A stretch of DNA of 64,000 nucleotides from Apium graveolens (GCF_009905375.1 NC_133656.1:235485111-235549110), one strand, 5' to 3'. Counted from the first letter of the stretch, positions 1-12,120 are shown. Notes: generated by a model not told the origin, from the sequence alone. Made by a program: numbers and translations.

Positions 1-7
1 GAACCCC

Positions 8-1480
8 TTGGACACTGTTTATGAGACACCCAAGCCTGATGAGAAGAAGCTTCTGTCAAGGTCAATTATCCTCGATAAAGATCCAGCTGATTCAGCTTCA
101 AAAAGGAGAATTGCTAAGATATTCAGAAATGGAAAGGAAATTTGTGTGGTAGCTGGACATCCACAATTTGCTCAAGCAAAGAGAGAAGAAAAAGCCAGAT
201 TGAAGCAGGAAAAGAAGCAAGCTGCTCTAGATGCAAAGAAGACTAAACAAAAGAAATAGCAGATTATTATCTTGGCCAAGCTACAGGCTGTGAATTCATC
301 TCAACAAATTCCCTCTCAACCATCTGAAACTGCTGAATCAAAGAAGAAAATTGAAGAACAGAAGAAATCCCCAAGGAAGAAAGAATTGGCTAGAAGAACA
401 AAAAGGAAACTGGATATTGTTGACAAGGAATTGGAAGATCAATTTCCTAAGGAACCCACACCAGCTACAACTCAAGCATCAAAGCCCTCTGTGGTATTTG
501 AAGACATAAGGGTGGTGGATCCCTACAGGAATATTTATGGTGAACCTATTGTGCCAAAGGATGAGCCAATAGAGCGGGATAACATACCAATTCCTGACTT
601 CAGCTTACCAATCCTGAGCAAGCCAAAAAGGACAAAGTCAAGGGCAGTCAAGAAAGTGAAGCTGTCACCTCTCAAATCCAAATCAGTAGTTAAAGCTCAA
701 CCCAAAGTCAACAGGGGAGACTAGTTGTACTTGTGTGATATCAAAGAATTTTCAGATCTAAATCTTTATCTGGAGGAGCTGGATGAAGTGAGGGGAATTG
801 ATGCATACAGGAACCTACCTGAAAGGTTAGTGTTCAAGTACAAAGGAGGAAGGGAGATTCAGTGGCCACTTTACAGGATTCTTCAAGAAAGCCAAGCTGT
901 ACTGATTAAAGTTTATTCATCCTTCATGAAGAACTTTGGGTTCAATGTAACTGCAAGAAGATTAGTATTGAAGAAGATTGAAGAAGATTGAAGAACTAAG
1001 GAGTATTAGAGCTAAAGATGCACTCCCAAAGACTCTAATCATTCCATACACAGGGAGAAGAGTGCATCTAAGGCCCTACTGGATGATGGAGTTAATGGAT
1101 GACAAGGGTGTGAGAAGATTCTTCAGATTAGAAGACCAATTGAGTATCTCTAGCAATGAGGCTCTCTTGGAAATGTAAGAAAAGCTAGATCTCTCAGAAT
1201 CTGATGAACTGGAATTCCACAGGAAGCTCCAAAATCAGATTGATGAAAACAACAGAAAGCTTGGTAGAAGATCCAGACCTTCAAGAAACTAGAAAAATCT
1301 GCTCAGGCTAGAGGAGCATCTTGAAAATGACTGTGAGCCAAACCTTGTACATTTTGATTATATGAAGCACTTTCAGTATTATCTGCTTATATTTAAAGTT
1401 GTATGTTTAGGATGTTTTGTTATCATCAAGTATCTCTTAATTTATGGCTACAATTCCAGTAGACATAAATTGGGGGAGAT
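8..1480 (+). pseudogene. Broken extra 3' reading frame of a copia retrotransposon
   Basis: This is a lysine- and glutamate-rich, low-complexity protein remnant with no recognised enzyme domain. One frame runs from the window edge to 991 but is cut by TAG at 257-259 and 722-724 and ends in TGA at 989-991. The frame then shifts and continues to 1178 and, weakly, to about 1300. The shift comes from a tandem 10-base duplication near 969-990. The region is followed by a polypurine tract (1470-1480) and an LTR, so it lies between pol and the 3' LTR. This is where SIRE-type copia elements carry an extra envelope-like or unknown frame. The pol region lies outside the window. Assignment to copia rests on position and on the related solo LTR at 42758-43735, not on a conserved domain. 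The element is dead. Confidence 0.65.
1470..1480 (+). other. Polypurine tract of the left-edge copia element
   Basis: A run rich in G and A (TGGGGGAGA core) lies directly before the LTR start TGTTGTGC at 1481. The same arrangement, with nearly the same sequence, precedes the 3' LTR of the copia element at 48802. It would prime plus-strand DNA synthesis. Confidence 0.75.
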
Positions 1481-2423
1481 TGTTGTGCATATGTTGTGTA
1501 CTTGATGATTTCATAAACAAAACATCTAAGTAAATTTTACTTAGTGAAATAATGTAGCACTCGACGGATAAGAATTATAGTCCCGACGGATAACTCATTA
1601 TAGTCCCGACGGATGTTAACTTATTATCCATCAAGTGAGTAGCTTATGTTATAATAAGTCTGTAGCACAGTTCTGTATACATCTTTGTATAGATTCTGTA
1701 GTAGCCTAAGTCATGTTGACTTTAACTAGATATGCAGAATAGGTTGATTAATTGTATATAAATGATGTCTTGTAATCTGCATAAATAAAATGAAGTCAAG
1801 TGCCAAAATAGCTACCGACGGATGATTAACAAAGCCATCGACGGATGATCAAATGACTATCAACGGATGTTTAGCATAGCAGTTGACGGATGATCAATGA
1901 AGCCATCAACGGAAGTTCAGAAAGTCGACGGATGATCATATATCCAACAGATGTTCATAAAATCCAACGGATGATCATATAAAGAATTCAAACAGCAGTT
2001 GAACAGTGAAAGCTGAGCACAGCCGTCGAGATGTATACAAATCTACTGTGGAAGCCCATTAACTGGGTAATAGAGGACGAAAAGCAGCAAAGCTTAAGAC
2101 TGATAGTTTTTATATTTATTCAGTCTTTTTGACTTTGTAATTTTGGTAATATATATAAACCAAGAACGTAGCAAATAGAAAAGTGTTGAGAAATAAATAT
2201 AGAGAAATCTTTGTAAGCAGAATCATTAGCATTTCCCTGTATTCTCAGCAATTCAATTTGTAAGCAGCTGTGAGCATTCTTGCACACAGAGTCCTCTCGA
2301 TATATATAATATATATCTCTGGTGGAATTGTTTAAATCCACCAGAAAGTTTTTAAAGACTCTTGTTTTTAATTACTTATGTTTTGATTCAATTAAGTTTC
2401 TATTCCGCATTGTGCTAATCAAA
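1481..2423 (+). repeat. 3' LTR of the left-edge copia element, 3' end missing
   Basis: The LTR starts with TGTTGTGC after the polypurine tract. It matches, in reverse complement, the complete 978-bp solo LTR at 42758-43735. The match stops after about 2423, so roughly the last 110 bp of the LTR are missing and an AT-rich inverted-repeat element begins. It contains a probable promoter TATA box (TATATATAAA) near 2147-2156 and an array of GACGGAT-type repeats. The copy is about 75 bp longer than the matching part of the solo LTR because its repeat array is longer. Confidence 0.8.
1561..1985 (+). repeat. GACGGAT-type repeat clusters in the LTR U3 region
   Basis: Two clusters of short repeats with the core CGACGGAT(A/G)AT are present. 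The first (about 1561-1640) has three or four copies. The second (about 1800-1985) has eight copies spaced about 20-26 bp, most reading GACGGATGATCA with point changes. The solo LTR at 42758-43735 carries the same first cluster but only four copies in the second. They lie upstream of the TATA box, where LTR enhancers sit; an enhancer role is inferred only. Confidence 0.75.
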
Positions 2424-2553
2424 TCATTAAATTCTGACTTTTCATTAAAATCAACTTTTATATTAACAATAGTGTAAATTTTATATTATTGTATATTATG
2501 ATTGCAAGTCATCCTGACTTCAATTATGTATTTTTTGTCTTTTTAAATTGAAT

Positions 2554-2730
2554 AAGTTAATTGTAAGTTAGTAGTGAACTCCGTAATAATATAGACCAAT
2601 ACATATAGTTTATTTAAATAAAATTCAATTATCAGTTATAATGTTTTTATTTTTTTTCTTATTTTTAAGTTATTTTATAATCAATAGGATGTTGGTTTTT
2701 AAGAAAATTATAATTGATAATTGAATTTTA
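2554..2730. repeat. 177-bp direct repeat, left copy (probable long LINE target duplication)
   Basis: This segment recurs in the same orientation at 6771-6947, directly after the LINE poly(A). Both copies are 177 bp long and differ at roughly ten positions. They contain the end of the inverted-repeat arm, the spacer and the start of the other arm. The equal length and position on both sides of the LINE suggest a very long target-site duplication. Confidence 0.65.
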
Positions 2731-2756
2731 TTGTATATTATGATTGCAAGTCATCC

Positions 2757-5700
2757 GATTTTCTTTTTCTTCCAGAGACTCGTGTATGGAGTAGTAGAAT
2801 AAATGATCTTTGTTCTAGTCTTGGTTTTGTAAATAATTTTGTTGTTGATTGCGTAGGCAGAGGAGGAGGTCTAGCAGTTATGTGGAGAAATACTATAGCC
2901 TGCACTATTGGTAGTTTTTCTTCGAACTATATTAATGTTGAGATCCTGCAAGGTTCTTCCCCTCATTGGCGTCTTACTTGTTTTTACGGGTATCCAGAAA
3001 GAGAACGTAGACGTGACTCATGGGATTTGATTAGGCAGCTTTCTTGTAACTAGACTCTTCCGTGGTGCATATTTGGTGATTTCAACGACTTGTTCTTTCA
3101 GAGTGATAAAGAAGGTGTCCATATTCACCCTCAATACTTGTTGGATGGGTTTAGGGAAGTAGTGGATGATTGTAACTTAGCGGAGATTGATTTTAGTGGA
3201 GGTCGTTTCACTTGGGAAAAGGGTAAAGGTACTACTAACTGGATAAAGGAATGTTTAGACCGTGCTTTTGCAACAGACCAGTGACGACAATTATTTCCGT
3301 TGTGTAACCTGTCTGTGCATCATGTTGTTTATTCAGATCATGACCCGATTCAGTTGGACCTATACAACGTTCAGTTCTCTAAGAAACAGTTCCGGTTCAA
3401 GTTTGAAAACACGTGGCTTAGAGAACCAAATTTTCGTGGAGAAGTGACGAAGCACTGGGATGGCTTACCTCGTTTGCAGCTTTTACCCAAGCTGATCTCT
3501 ATCTCGTCGTTCATGGCCAAATGGGGTCGAATTTTTTTTCATAAATTTAAGGACAAACTATGTAAGCAAAAGGAGATTGTGAACACGCTAGCAAGTAGGA
3601 CAGATGAGGATAGCATAAACTAATATTTTCTGGAGAAGGATAGACTTCATGAGCTTCTTATACATGAGGAAACCTACTGGAAGCAACGTGCAAAAACTTT
3701 TTGGCTGAACGAGGGGGATGCGATTTCAAAATTCTTTCATGCGTATGCTTCTGCTAGGAAAAAATCAATTTTATTACGAAGCTTCAAACTGACGAAGGAG
3801 CCACGGTAACGAATGGAGTTGACATGCATAAGGTGGTTTTGGAGTATTTCCAGAAGGTTTTTAGTGAGCAGAGAGTGAATACTTCGATGGCTGAGCAAGT
3901 GGATAAAGTGGTGACAGTTGGACAGAACATTGCATTGGTGGCGGATATTTCTTTTGATGAGTTTACTTTGGCTGTTAAGCAGAATCACCCTGATAAAGCC
4001 TCAGGGCCTGACGGATTAAATTCGGCTTTTTTCCAACAGTTCTGGCCGAGTCTGGGACGAGATGTTTTCAACAGTTGCAAAGATTGGCTGAAGCAGTGTT
4101 TGTTTCCTCCAGAACTGAACAATACGAACATTGTTCTCATTCCAAAGAAGGAAAATGTGGATAGGATGACATATCTACGTTCTATAGCCCTCTATAATGT
4201 GCTATACAAGATAATTGCAAAGGTTTTAGCTAATAGGCTTAAAATAATTCTATCTGGAATTATTTCTGAGCACCAAAATGCTTTTGTGCCCGGGAGGAAC
4301 ATTTCGGACAACGTTCTGGTAGCGTTCGAAATAATTCATCATATAAAAAGGAAGCACTCTGGTAATGTAGGTGAAGTGGCTTTGAAATTAAATATAAGTA
4401 AGGCCTATGATCGATTGGATTGGAATTATTTATTTACGAGAATGCATCGGATGGGTTTCTGTGCAAGATGGATAGACTGGGTGAAGTTGTGTGTGAGCAC
4501 GGTGAAGTACTCAATCTGTTTTAATGGTGCTGAGCTAGGGCCAATTGTGCCTAGAAGGGGTTTACGTCAAGGGGACCCCCTTTCTCCGTATTTGTTTATT
4601 CTGTGTGTGGAAGGATTGTCTTGCGCTATCACTCGAGCAACAGAAGAAAATATTATTCATGGATGCAAAGTAAATCGTTTTTGCTCCACCTGTTACTCAT
4701 TTACTTTTTGCGGACGATAGTTTCCTTTTCTTTCGAGCTAATAATGATGAAGTAAGCAAAGTAAAACAGATTCTTAACAATTAAGCTAGTTCTTCTAGTC
4801 AAGATATTAATTATCAAAAGTCATGGATCTTTTTTAGTTCTAATGTCTGTAGAGATAAACAGCTTAAAATCTCTAGTACTCTTGGGGTGTCGACTGATCT
4901 TTCTAAAGGAAATTATCTGGGGTTACCCTCACTAGTAGGCAGATCAAAAAATTCTGTTTTCAAGTTTTTGAAAGATAAGATTTGGAAGAGATTACAGGGG
5001 TGGAAAGTGAAGTTGTTGTCGAAAGCTGGGAAGGTTGTGCTTCTCAAAAATGTGGCCACTGCAATCCCATCATATTGTATATCTTGCTTCCTAATTTCTA
5101 AAATGTTGTGCCAAGAAATTGAACGAATGTTAAATGGTTTTTGGTGGAGTTCATCATCAACAAATATCAGAGGTATTAGATGGTTGTCGTGGGACAATAT
5201 GAGTGACACTAAAACCAGAGGGGGACTTGGTTTCCATAGCTTACAGGGGTACAATTTAGCTACGTTGGGAAAACATGTGTGGAATTTTGTGCATAAGCCA
5301 CACTCTTTAGCTGCAAGGGTCTTTAAGGCCAAATATTATCAAAAATCACATATTTTCAAGGTAGGAAGAAGTGGAGGAGCTAGCTTTATTTGGTCAGGTA
5401 TTTATGCAGCCAAAGAGGAACTGAGGAGGGGTTTCAAATGGGTTTTAGGGGATGGAAATGACATATCTGTCAGTACGGACCCATGGTTAAATGGTAAGAC
5501 TGATTACATGCTTGACACGGGGTATGATATCGCTGGGGATATGAAAGTGGCTCAGCTGATAAATTGTAATTCTGGAGGTTGGGATGTGGAGAAGGTGAAT
5601 AATATGTTTAATGAAAGGGATGCTAAAGCTATTCTGAGTACGAGAATTCCTCAGTCTAACTCACTGGATAGGGTAGCTTGGTTACACAACAAAGATGGGC

Positions 5701-6770
5701 ATTACACTGTAAAGTCTGGGTACAAATTGTGGCAAGAAAGTAATAGACAACAAAGGCCTCATGAGAATTCTGATGGCTGGAAGAAAATATGGAAATTGCA
5801 GGTTCCTCAGAAGGTGAAATTTTTCTTGTGGCGTTTTTGTGGGAACAACGTCCCAGTAAGATCCATTCTTCAGAGAAGATGTAGTTCGGTTCCTATTATT
5901 TGCCCAATGTATAACACGAATGATGAAGATTTATCACATATCTTTTTTAACTGTGCTTTTGCTTCTCAGTGCTGGCAAGTTATGGGATTATCTTTGAATA
6001 CGAGGGAAGTTAAAGACGTTCCAGTTTGGTTGCTGAATAAGTTGGCGTCTGAGAACTATGATTAACTCATCAAGATGGCCATGACTTTGTGGGCTATTTC
6101 GTTCTTCCGTAACAAGAAAGTTTGGGAGAATAAGGTTGTCACCCCGCGCTTTGTAGTCGAATGGAGTATGAATCAGCTTCATGACTGGAAGAGTGCAGTG
6201 TCTAAAGTCCAAGGAAACCAGAAACCATCTGTAGTAACTGTTAGAAGGGAGAACTCGAGATGGGTTAGACCAGACCAAGGAAAGATAAAGGTTAATGTTG
6301 ATGCAGCTATTGTCCAAGGATCGTCATATTTCTCAGCTGGTATGCTTCTAAGAGATAGTACATGGGTGTTTCTGGAGGGCAAGACTATGAAGTTTAACAG
6401 GGTATTGTCGGTTATGGAGGCAGAATCAACAGCTATCGAGGAAGCTCTGAAGTGGATTGCATCGAAAGGTATCAAAGATGTTTGTGTCGAATCTGATTCT
6501 CTCTTAGCAGTCCAGGCGATTAATGGTACTACAAGCTTTTAGCTGGAGGTTGGTCACAGCATAGACTTTTGCAGGTCATTGTTAGCTGTGAGGCAAGATG
6601 TCTATGTTAGGCACGTTCGAAGATTAGCAAATAGGGCAGCCCACTATATGGCTCGTATCCCTTGTGCGCTAAACTCTTTTGTGAGTGTTTTGATTCTTCC
6701 ACGTAATGTGTTGGATTCGGTTATGTATGATGCAAGTTGAGCAATGAAATTTAGTTTTCTTCAAAAAAAA
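2757..6770 (+). mobile_element. 5'-truncated non-LTR retrotransposon (plant L1-type LINE) with broken ORF2
   Basis: The element starts inside the endonuclease domain and ends with poly(A) at 6763-6770, so ORF1 and the start of ORF2 are missing. Domain order: AP-type endonuclease C-terminal part (GDFND near 3077-3091; SDHDP near 3334-3348), reverse transcriptase (about 3960-4950: SKAYDRLDW near 4406, RQGDPLSPYLF near 4565, FADD near 4708), a zinc-binding linker, and a C-terminal RNase H (NVDAA near 6295, AESTAIEEAL near 6420, ESDSLL near 6490, ANRAAH near 6629). In-frame stops lie at 3051, 3282, 3621, 6063 and 6540; frameshifts occur near 3760 and 4700. One RT aspartate of the SKAYD block has changed (KLN for the usual KLD). 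The copy is inactive. Confidence 0.92.
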
Positions 6771-6947
6771 AAGTTAATTGTAAGTTAGTAGTGAACTCAG
6801 TAATAATATAGACCAGTACATATAGTTTATTTAAATAAAATTCAATTATCAATTATAATATTTTTAATTGTTTTCTTATTTTTAAGTTATTTTATAATCA
6901 ATATGATGTTGGTTTTTAAGAAAATTATAATTGATAATTGAATTTTA
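6771..6947. repeat. 177-bp direct repeat, right copy
   Basis: Same sequence as 2554-2730 with a few substitutions, directly after the LINE poly(A). After 6947 the inverted-repeat arm continues uninterrupted, unlike the left copy, which is followed by a 26-bp filler and then the LINE. Confidence 0.65.
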
Positions 6948-7145
6948 TTTAAATAAACTATATGTACTGATCTGTATTATTACCGAGTTCACTGTTAACT
7001 TACAATTAACTTACTCAATTTAAAAAGATAAAAAAATGTATAATTTAAGTCAAGATGACTTGCAATCATAATATACAATAATGTAAAATTTACACTATTG
7101 TTAATATAAAACTTGACTTTAATGAAAAATGTTAGTTTTTGAAAT

Positions 7146-8338
7146 TCAACAATTGTATGCATGGAAAAATTTTAGTTTTTAATTTACACTACGATTACCA
7201 AAATAACATTAAGTTATGAGTGTGTGTGTGTCAGCATGTAAATTGTCGTATGTTACATTTTTTAGTAAATTACGATGGTTTCAATTATTTATATGTTAAA
7301 TATCTGATTTATGTACATATATAATCACTATTAACATTTAGTGAGACAAATGATTACTTAAATAACATGCATTTATAATTATTCAAAAATTAAAATTATG
7401 TAATAAATAAATTGCAATAATTTAAATATGGTATTCATATTATCACTGAAAAAAAATCTATATCTAGTTTTTACGCAACTGAGTATCAATCATGGTTGTA
7501 ACATAAAAATAAATTATATATTATAAAAACTTATAATTTATATTCATGATTTTTTTTCAAGGATTCGAATGAAAAATTATAATTACATCGTTATTTAAAC
7601 CGTTTTTAAGTTCCTTTCATTACTACTCTAATATTTCTTCATTTAATAATTTGATAACATTATATACTATTCTCCTAAAATTAAATATTTTTCAATTTGA
7701 TAAAGTTTTATAAATATCAGTTGAACTGTTTAATTTATTCAGATTATTGAATAATATATATCTTTTTTTTAAATAGTATAAAATGTATTGAATCAAATGT
7801 TACAATATAGTATATATATAACTTTTATTAGAATAATTCAAAATATAAAAAAAATTCAAAATATTGGTCCAATATTATCTTGATTAATGAATATTATTTA
7901 TCTAGAAGAATAATTTTTAAAAAGCTAGTTTTTTTAAAGTGAAAAATGAAAAATAAATCGATTTAATATATCATCGTAGTTTAAAAAAATCTCAGGAGAT
8001 CTCACATCAACTTTCGAATATTTTTAAAATCGGGACAAGTCCCAAAAATAATAATATGCTAGCAGTGAATTTAGTAATTTTAATATAAATAATCAATTGA
8101 CTTGATTTTATAAACCACTCAAACACATTAATTTATATTAACATAAGATATTAAAAATAATTTACATTATTGGTAAGATATTCTCGCCGAAATTCTAATT
8201 AAAATTTATTAAATGTAGAATGTGATGATGTTTCTCGACCGGGTCATGTAGTCAAATTTGAAGTATTTTAATTACTTTTTATAATAAAAAAATATGTTAA
8301 AAATATACGAGATACATTTTCAAACTAAAAAAAAGATT
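7146..8338. other. AT-rich intergenic DNA without recognisable genes
   Basis: Very AT-rich sequence with many short homopolymer runs. I see no open frame with a recognisable domain, no tRNA and no clear transposon ends here. Confidence 0.6.
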
Positions 8339-8339
8339 A

Positions 8340-8702
8340 ATAAATAAGATAATAATTCATTTATGTACTATGTCTAATTTTGTATTCGGAATTTAATTCT
8401 TTAAGATTAACTTTACAAATATTCAAGTAACTATCTTTTTTTACGGAATTCAACTAACTATCTTTAAAGTTAAATAAAATATTCATTTAGCACACTTACA
8501 TATTATGTGTATGATAAAAAGCACATGTGACATTATGGTGTATTGGTATGAGGTTATATAGGTGAATGAAATATCTCGAGTTCGATTTCAACAAAGCACA
8601 CTTTTTATACAAAAATTAAAAATAGGGGTAGTTTGGTCTTTTCAATGAGATTTTTTAATCTCAGTAATTATTCCCTTGTTCTCCTATTATATATAAAAGA
8701 GA
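8340..8702 (-). mobile_element. Helitron-type 5' end fragment
   Basis: Read on the minus strand, the segment starts with TCTCTTTTATATATAATA at 8702 after a host A. It then matches, with divergence, the first 330 or so bases of the candidate Helitron that begins at 29102 on the plus strand. Shared marks are a GAGATTAAAAARTCTCATT palindrome, a tRNA-like block (8533-8589 on the plus strand) and the tail near TTTATGTACTATG. No matching 3' hairpin plus CTAG was found at lower coordinates, so this is called a fragment. Confidence 0.5.
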
Positions 8703-9810
8703 TATGACGATTATACTCTTGCATTAATATTTATTATCACCTCATCATTCATTAAACAATATTAATTATTGTATAATTAATGTGCATACATACGTTAAAA
8801 CATGCATACACACAATATATATAAATATATAAAAATTAATACATGCATATATACATTCATACATACATACATACCTACATACATATATGCATGCATGCAT
8901 ACACACATACACACACATACACATACACACACATATTACATTAATATATATTTAATATTTATTTAACCTCATTATTCATTTATTAACAATTATTAATAGT
9001 TCTATAATTAATGTGCATACAAACATTAACACATACATGCATACCTACAATTAATAAATTAATATAAAAATTGATACACACATACATACATACACACACA
9101 TACATAAATACATACATGCATACACACACACACATACATACATACATACATTCACACACACACACACATACATACATACATACATACATAGATATATACT
9201 CATATATTTTTATTTGTCATCAATTTAACATTGTCTTCCAACATAATGAAACGACCAAATATTATATTAAATTATATGAAATAAAAAAAATAAACTATTT
9301 TATACACATATATATAGATATATGTACGATTTATATATCAATATTAATAATTATGTGACATGTATCATATACTCCCACTGTTCCACAGGTTGTTAACATC
9401 GTTAGGGGTTTGTTGAGCAAATTAGTTCATATGACAATTATACCTCTACATTAATATCTATATAATATTTAATTAGTGATTATTTATAAAAAATTATCAG
9501 TTTTTGTATAATTATTATGTGCATACCCACATTGATATATACAATAAATAAATAAATATATAAATATAAATTAATAAAGGGACATACACCCACACACACA
9601 TATATACTCGTATATTTTTATTCATCATAAATCTAAGCTCGTCCTCCAACATAATGAACTAACAAATATTATTAACTTCAGTGAAATAAATAAAATAAAA
9701 TAATTTTTTTATACATATATGTATGATTTATACTTCATTATTAATCATTCTATGACATATATCATATACTCTCACTGTCTTATAGGTTGTTAACATCATT
9801 GTTAGACACA
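8700..9810. repeat. Diverged tandem units with interspersed ACAT/ACACAT microsatellites
   Basis: Three related units start near 8701, 8938 and 9429. The first and third begin with ATATGACRATTATAC, and all contain TATAATTAATGTGCATAC or a close variant. Two of them end with a matching block: 9190-9402 and 9600-9800 share the CCAACATAATGAA stretch and TATCATATACTC followed by GGTTGTTAACATC. Microsatellite runs of CATA and CACA units lie at 8855-8935 and 9062-9190, with a short one at 9585-9605. Frames in this area are low-complexity Tyr/Val/Cys/Met or Thr/His/Ile translations of the microsatellite and are not genes. Confidence 0.7.
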
Positions 9811-10079
9811 AAGATTAAAAAATAAATTATGTTGAAGAAAAATTAAGAGAATGGGGTAAATTTCGGAGCCATTATAAAGACAATATGCTATTTTAGTAAA
9901 TGTTAACAAAATGTTAGAACACTCCAAAATAAAAAGTTACTGGGTCGAAGAGTATCATATGTGCAGTAAGTAAAATTACAATACCAACGTCAGTTGCCTA
10001 TATAGTATGACTCATAAATCACATTTTTAACACCAAAATATATTAAATAATTAAAAACAAATTAATAATTATTTTATAT

Positions 10080-10690
10080 TTAGAGCAATATTGTAAAAAG
10101 CGGGAATCAGACTTAGTCGGTGGATGCACTGTATAGGGATTAATAGGGTAATCGAAAATTAATCAGAATGATTAATCGGGTCATTAATCATAACTAATTT
10201 AATATTATTTTTATTCATAAATAATAATACTTGTAAATATTTTAATAGTTTGATTATACATATATATTTTTGATAAATATTTATACAAATAAAGTTAAAA
10301 TATGAAATATTATTAAAGTAAATATAATTCTTAAGATCTAACTTATGAATTAAGATCAATTTGAAATGAAAAATTAAAAATTTATTAACCATTTAAAATA
10401 GTAAATATGTATACGACATTATTATTTTTCTTAATTTTTTTACAAATTTATACATTTTTTTCAAAAAATATATTTTTCTAAATATTTTTTCAATTTTTTA
10501 CCAATGCGGCCGATTTCTGACCGATTAACCTGATTTTTTACCAATTAATCCGATTTTCCCGATTTTTGACTGATTTTCATAAAAAATGATTTTTGACCCG
10601 ATTTTCGCTTAATCAGTTCAATTTTCTACAGAACAACGATTAATCCCGATTAATCGCCAACTTTTAGAACACCAATCTAGAGTGATTGAT
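10080..10690. repeat. Repeat with GATTAATCGG motifs at both ends (possible MITE)
   Basis: The left end (10085-10190) and right end (10500-10670) carry several copies of GATTAATC(G/C) and of CCGATTTTTGAC-like words, in partly inverted arrangement, around an AT-rich core. This resembles non-autonomous DNA transposons with subterminal repeats. No convincing target duplication was seen, so the class is open. Confidence 0.35.
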
Positions 10691-11783
10691 AAATATCAGG
10701 CACACATAATCACTTGTATTTATTTTACTTTCTAAGCATTAACATATTACAAATACCATTTAATTATGAAGTAACAAAAAATGTATATTAACATAATTTA
10801 TTACTTCCTGCGAATGTCTCATATGCATAAACAAATAAATTATTCATCCATTAGATAACTGATAGAGAATAAAAATAACTCTAGCTGAAAAGAGAAGATG
10901 GTCGACGGCTAAAGTCACTGCGCGTCAACCCTGAAAAGAGAAACAAGAATTTGTATTCAATATTTCACGAAGAGGACATCGACGATTGACGTCAGCTGAG
11001 GGATAAAATTAAGTTCCTAGTCCAGAGAGGAATACTGAACATGTTCGCCAAGATAGTGAAAGCATCAATAGAGTGAAAGATTATAAAGAATAAGAGGGGA
11101 GAACAAGATACTCCAGAGAAGCATGCATCCCCGAGTGCCAGTTATCAAAATGATCTTTAGAAGACTAATGACCGATGGGACTTCAATAAGCTCAATGAAA
11201 GCTTGTGCTCGAAAGGTAGTACACCATAATGAGCGACAATGGAAATTTCCACTAATTTTGATGATTCTGATTCAGAAGGGATGAAATTTCTTCATGAAGA
11301 CCCGATGATCGTCACACTATGATATAAAACTATGAAATAATTCTTGACAAATGGGACTCGCTGATTTCCAACTTGCCTTTTATAATATGTTGCCACGATT
11401 AAAGGCTCGATTGAGTCGGGGGGCAGGTCCTCCCAAAAGAAGATATGGAATTCCGAAAGACCGACGAGCAATGAGAAAATCCAATAGCAGATATGATTCT
11501 TATCCATTTGTCACCTGAAAGACCAAATAAGATGATAAACTTGAATTTGATCTTGAGTTGGTTACATATAAACTCGATAATGATGGTATTTGGAGTACAA
11601 TGAGGAAAATGAAAATGAATTTTTGCCCTTGGCAGGCGAGAAACAACAAAACAGTAAGCTAATTATAGTGACGACATTCCTAAGGTACCACTCATTATTA
11701 ACTTCGTAATATTATGTATCTTTTTGATGTTTTTATTTTGAGAAATCAGATGCCACCTACCAAAGGTTAGAAAGTAAATTTTT

Positions 11784-12120
11784 TTGAGCATTCCATTGAA
11801 TGACCATGAGGGTCTATGGTATAATAAAATTAAGCTCCTAGACAAGGCAGGATATATGAAACACCTCCGAATGTTTGAAGTGCTGAGGCACCACAAGATG
11901 ATGTTAAATCCTACAAGGTGTGTCTTTGAGGTAGGATTTGAAAATTATTGGGCCACAACTCTGAGTGGGGAATCAAGGCCAATGTTGATAATATTTCAGG
12001 TTATGGAACCTTCATTTTTCATTAAGAACATAGAGAAACTAAAGAGTGCAATTTAGGATAGGTTCATCTCCGAATCAAGTAACAAGTGTTTTCCGTTCTT
12101 CACGACATTGAAGAAGTAAG
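11784..12120 (+). pseudogene. Ty3/gypsy reverse transcriptase remnant (C-terminal part)
   Basis: The frame 11784-12056 contains VLRHHKMMLNPTRCVFEVG, the gypsy RT block that normally reads L-x-x-x-x-M-x-LNP-x-KC-x-FGV. It is followed by a decayed copy of the segment through EPPRSIKDVQ-like residues and, after the stop at 12054, by DRFISESSNKCFPFF. That last motif corresponds to the RFI-x-x-x-x-DKC-x-PFF segment at the start of the RT-RNase H linker. The YVDD active site would lie upstream and is not recognisable. It is a non-functional fragment. Confidence 0.75.

Larger units (their letters stand above)
2424..7145. mobile_element. AT-rich long-inverted-repeat (foldback/MITE-like) element, split by a LINE
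   Basis: The left arm starts near 2424-2450 (TTTTCATTAAAATCAAC and on). Its reverse complement ends near 7130 (GACTTTAATGAAAAA). Each arm is about 220 bp, contains the segment with TGATTGCAAGTCATC, and flanks a spacer of about 66 bp. Removing the LINE and one copy of the 177-bp repeat leaves a palindromic element of roughly 520 bp with no coding capacity. A single diverged arm of the same family occurs at 31950-31980 plus 37355-37480. The superfamily is not clear because no clean target duplication could be identified. Confidence 0.65.

Noticed and set aside
8533..8589. A functional tRNA gene inside the Helitron-like fragment
   Set aside because: The block cannot fold into a full cloverleaf and is found in the same place in a second transposon copy.
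8983..9358. Open frames on both strands rich in Tyr/Val/Cys/Met or Thr/His/Ile
   Set aside because: They are translations of CATA/CACA microsatellites with no conserved domain.
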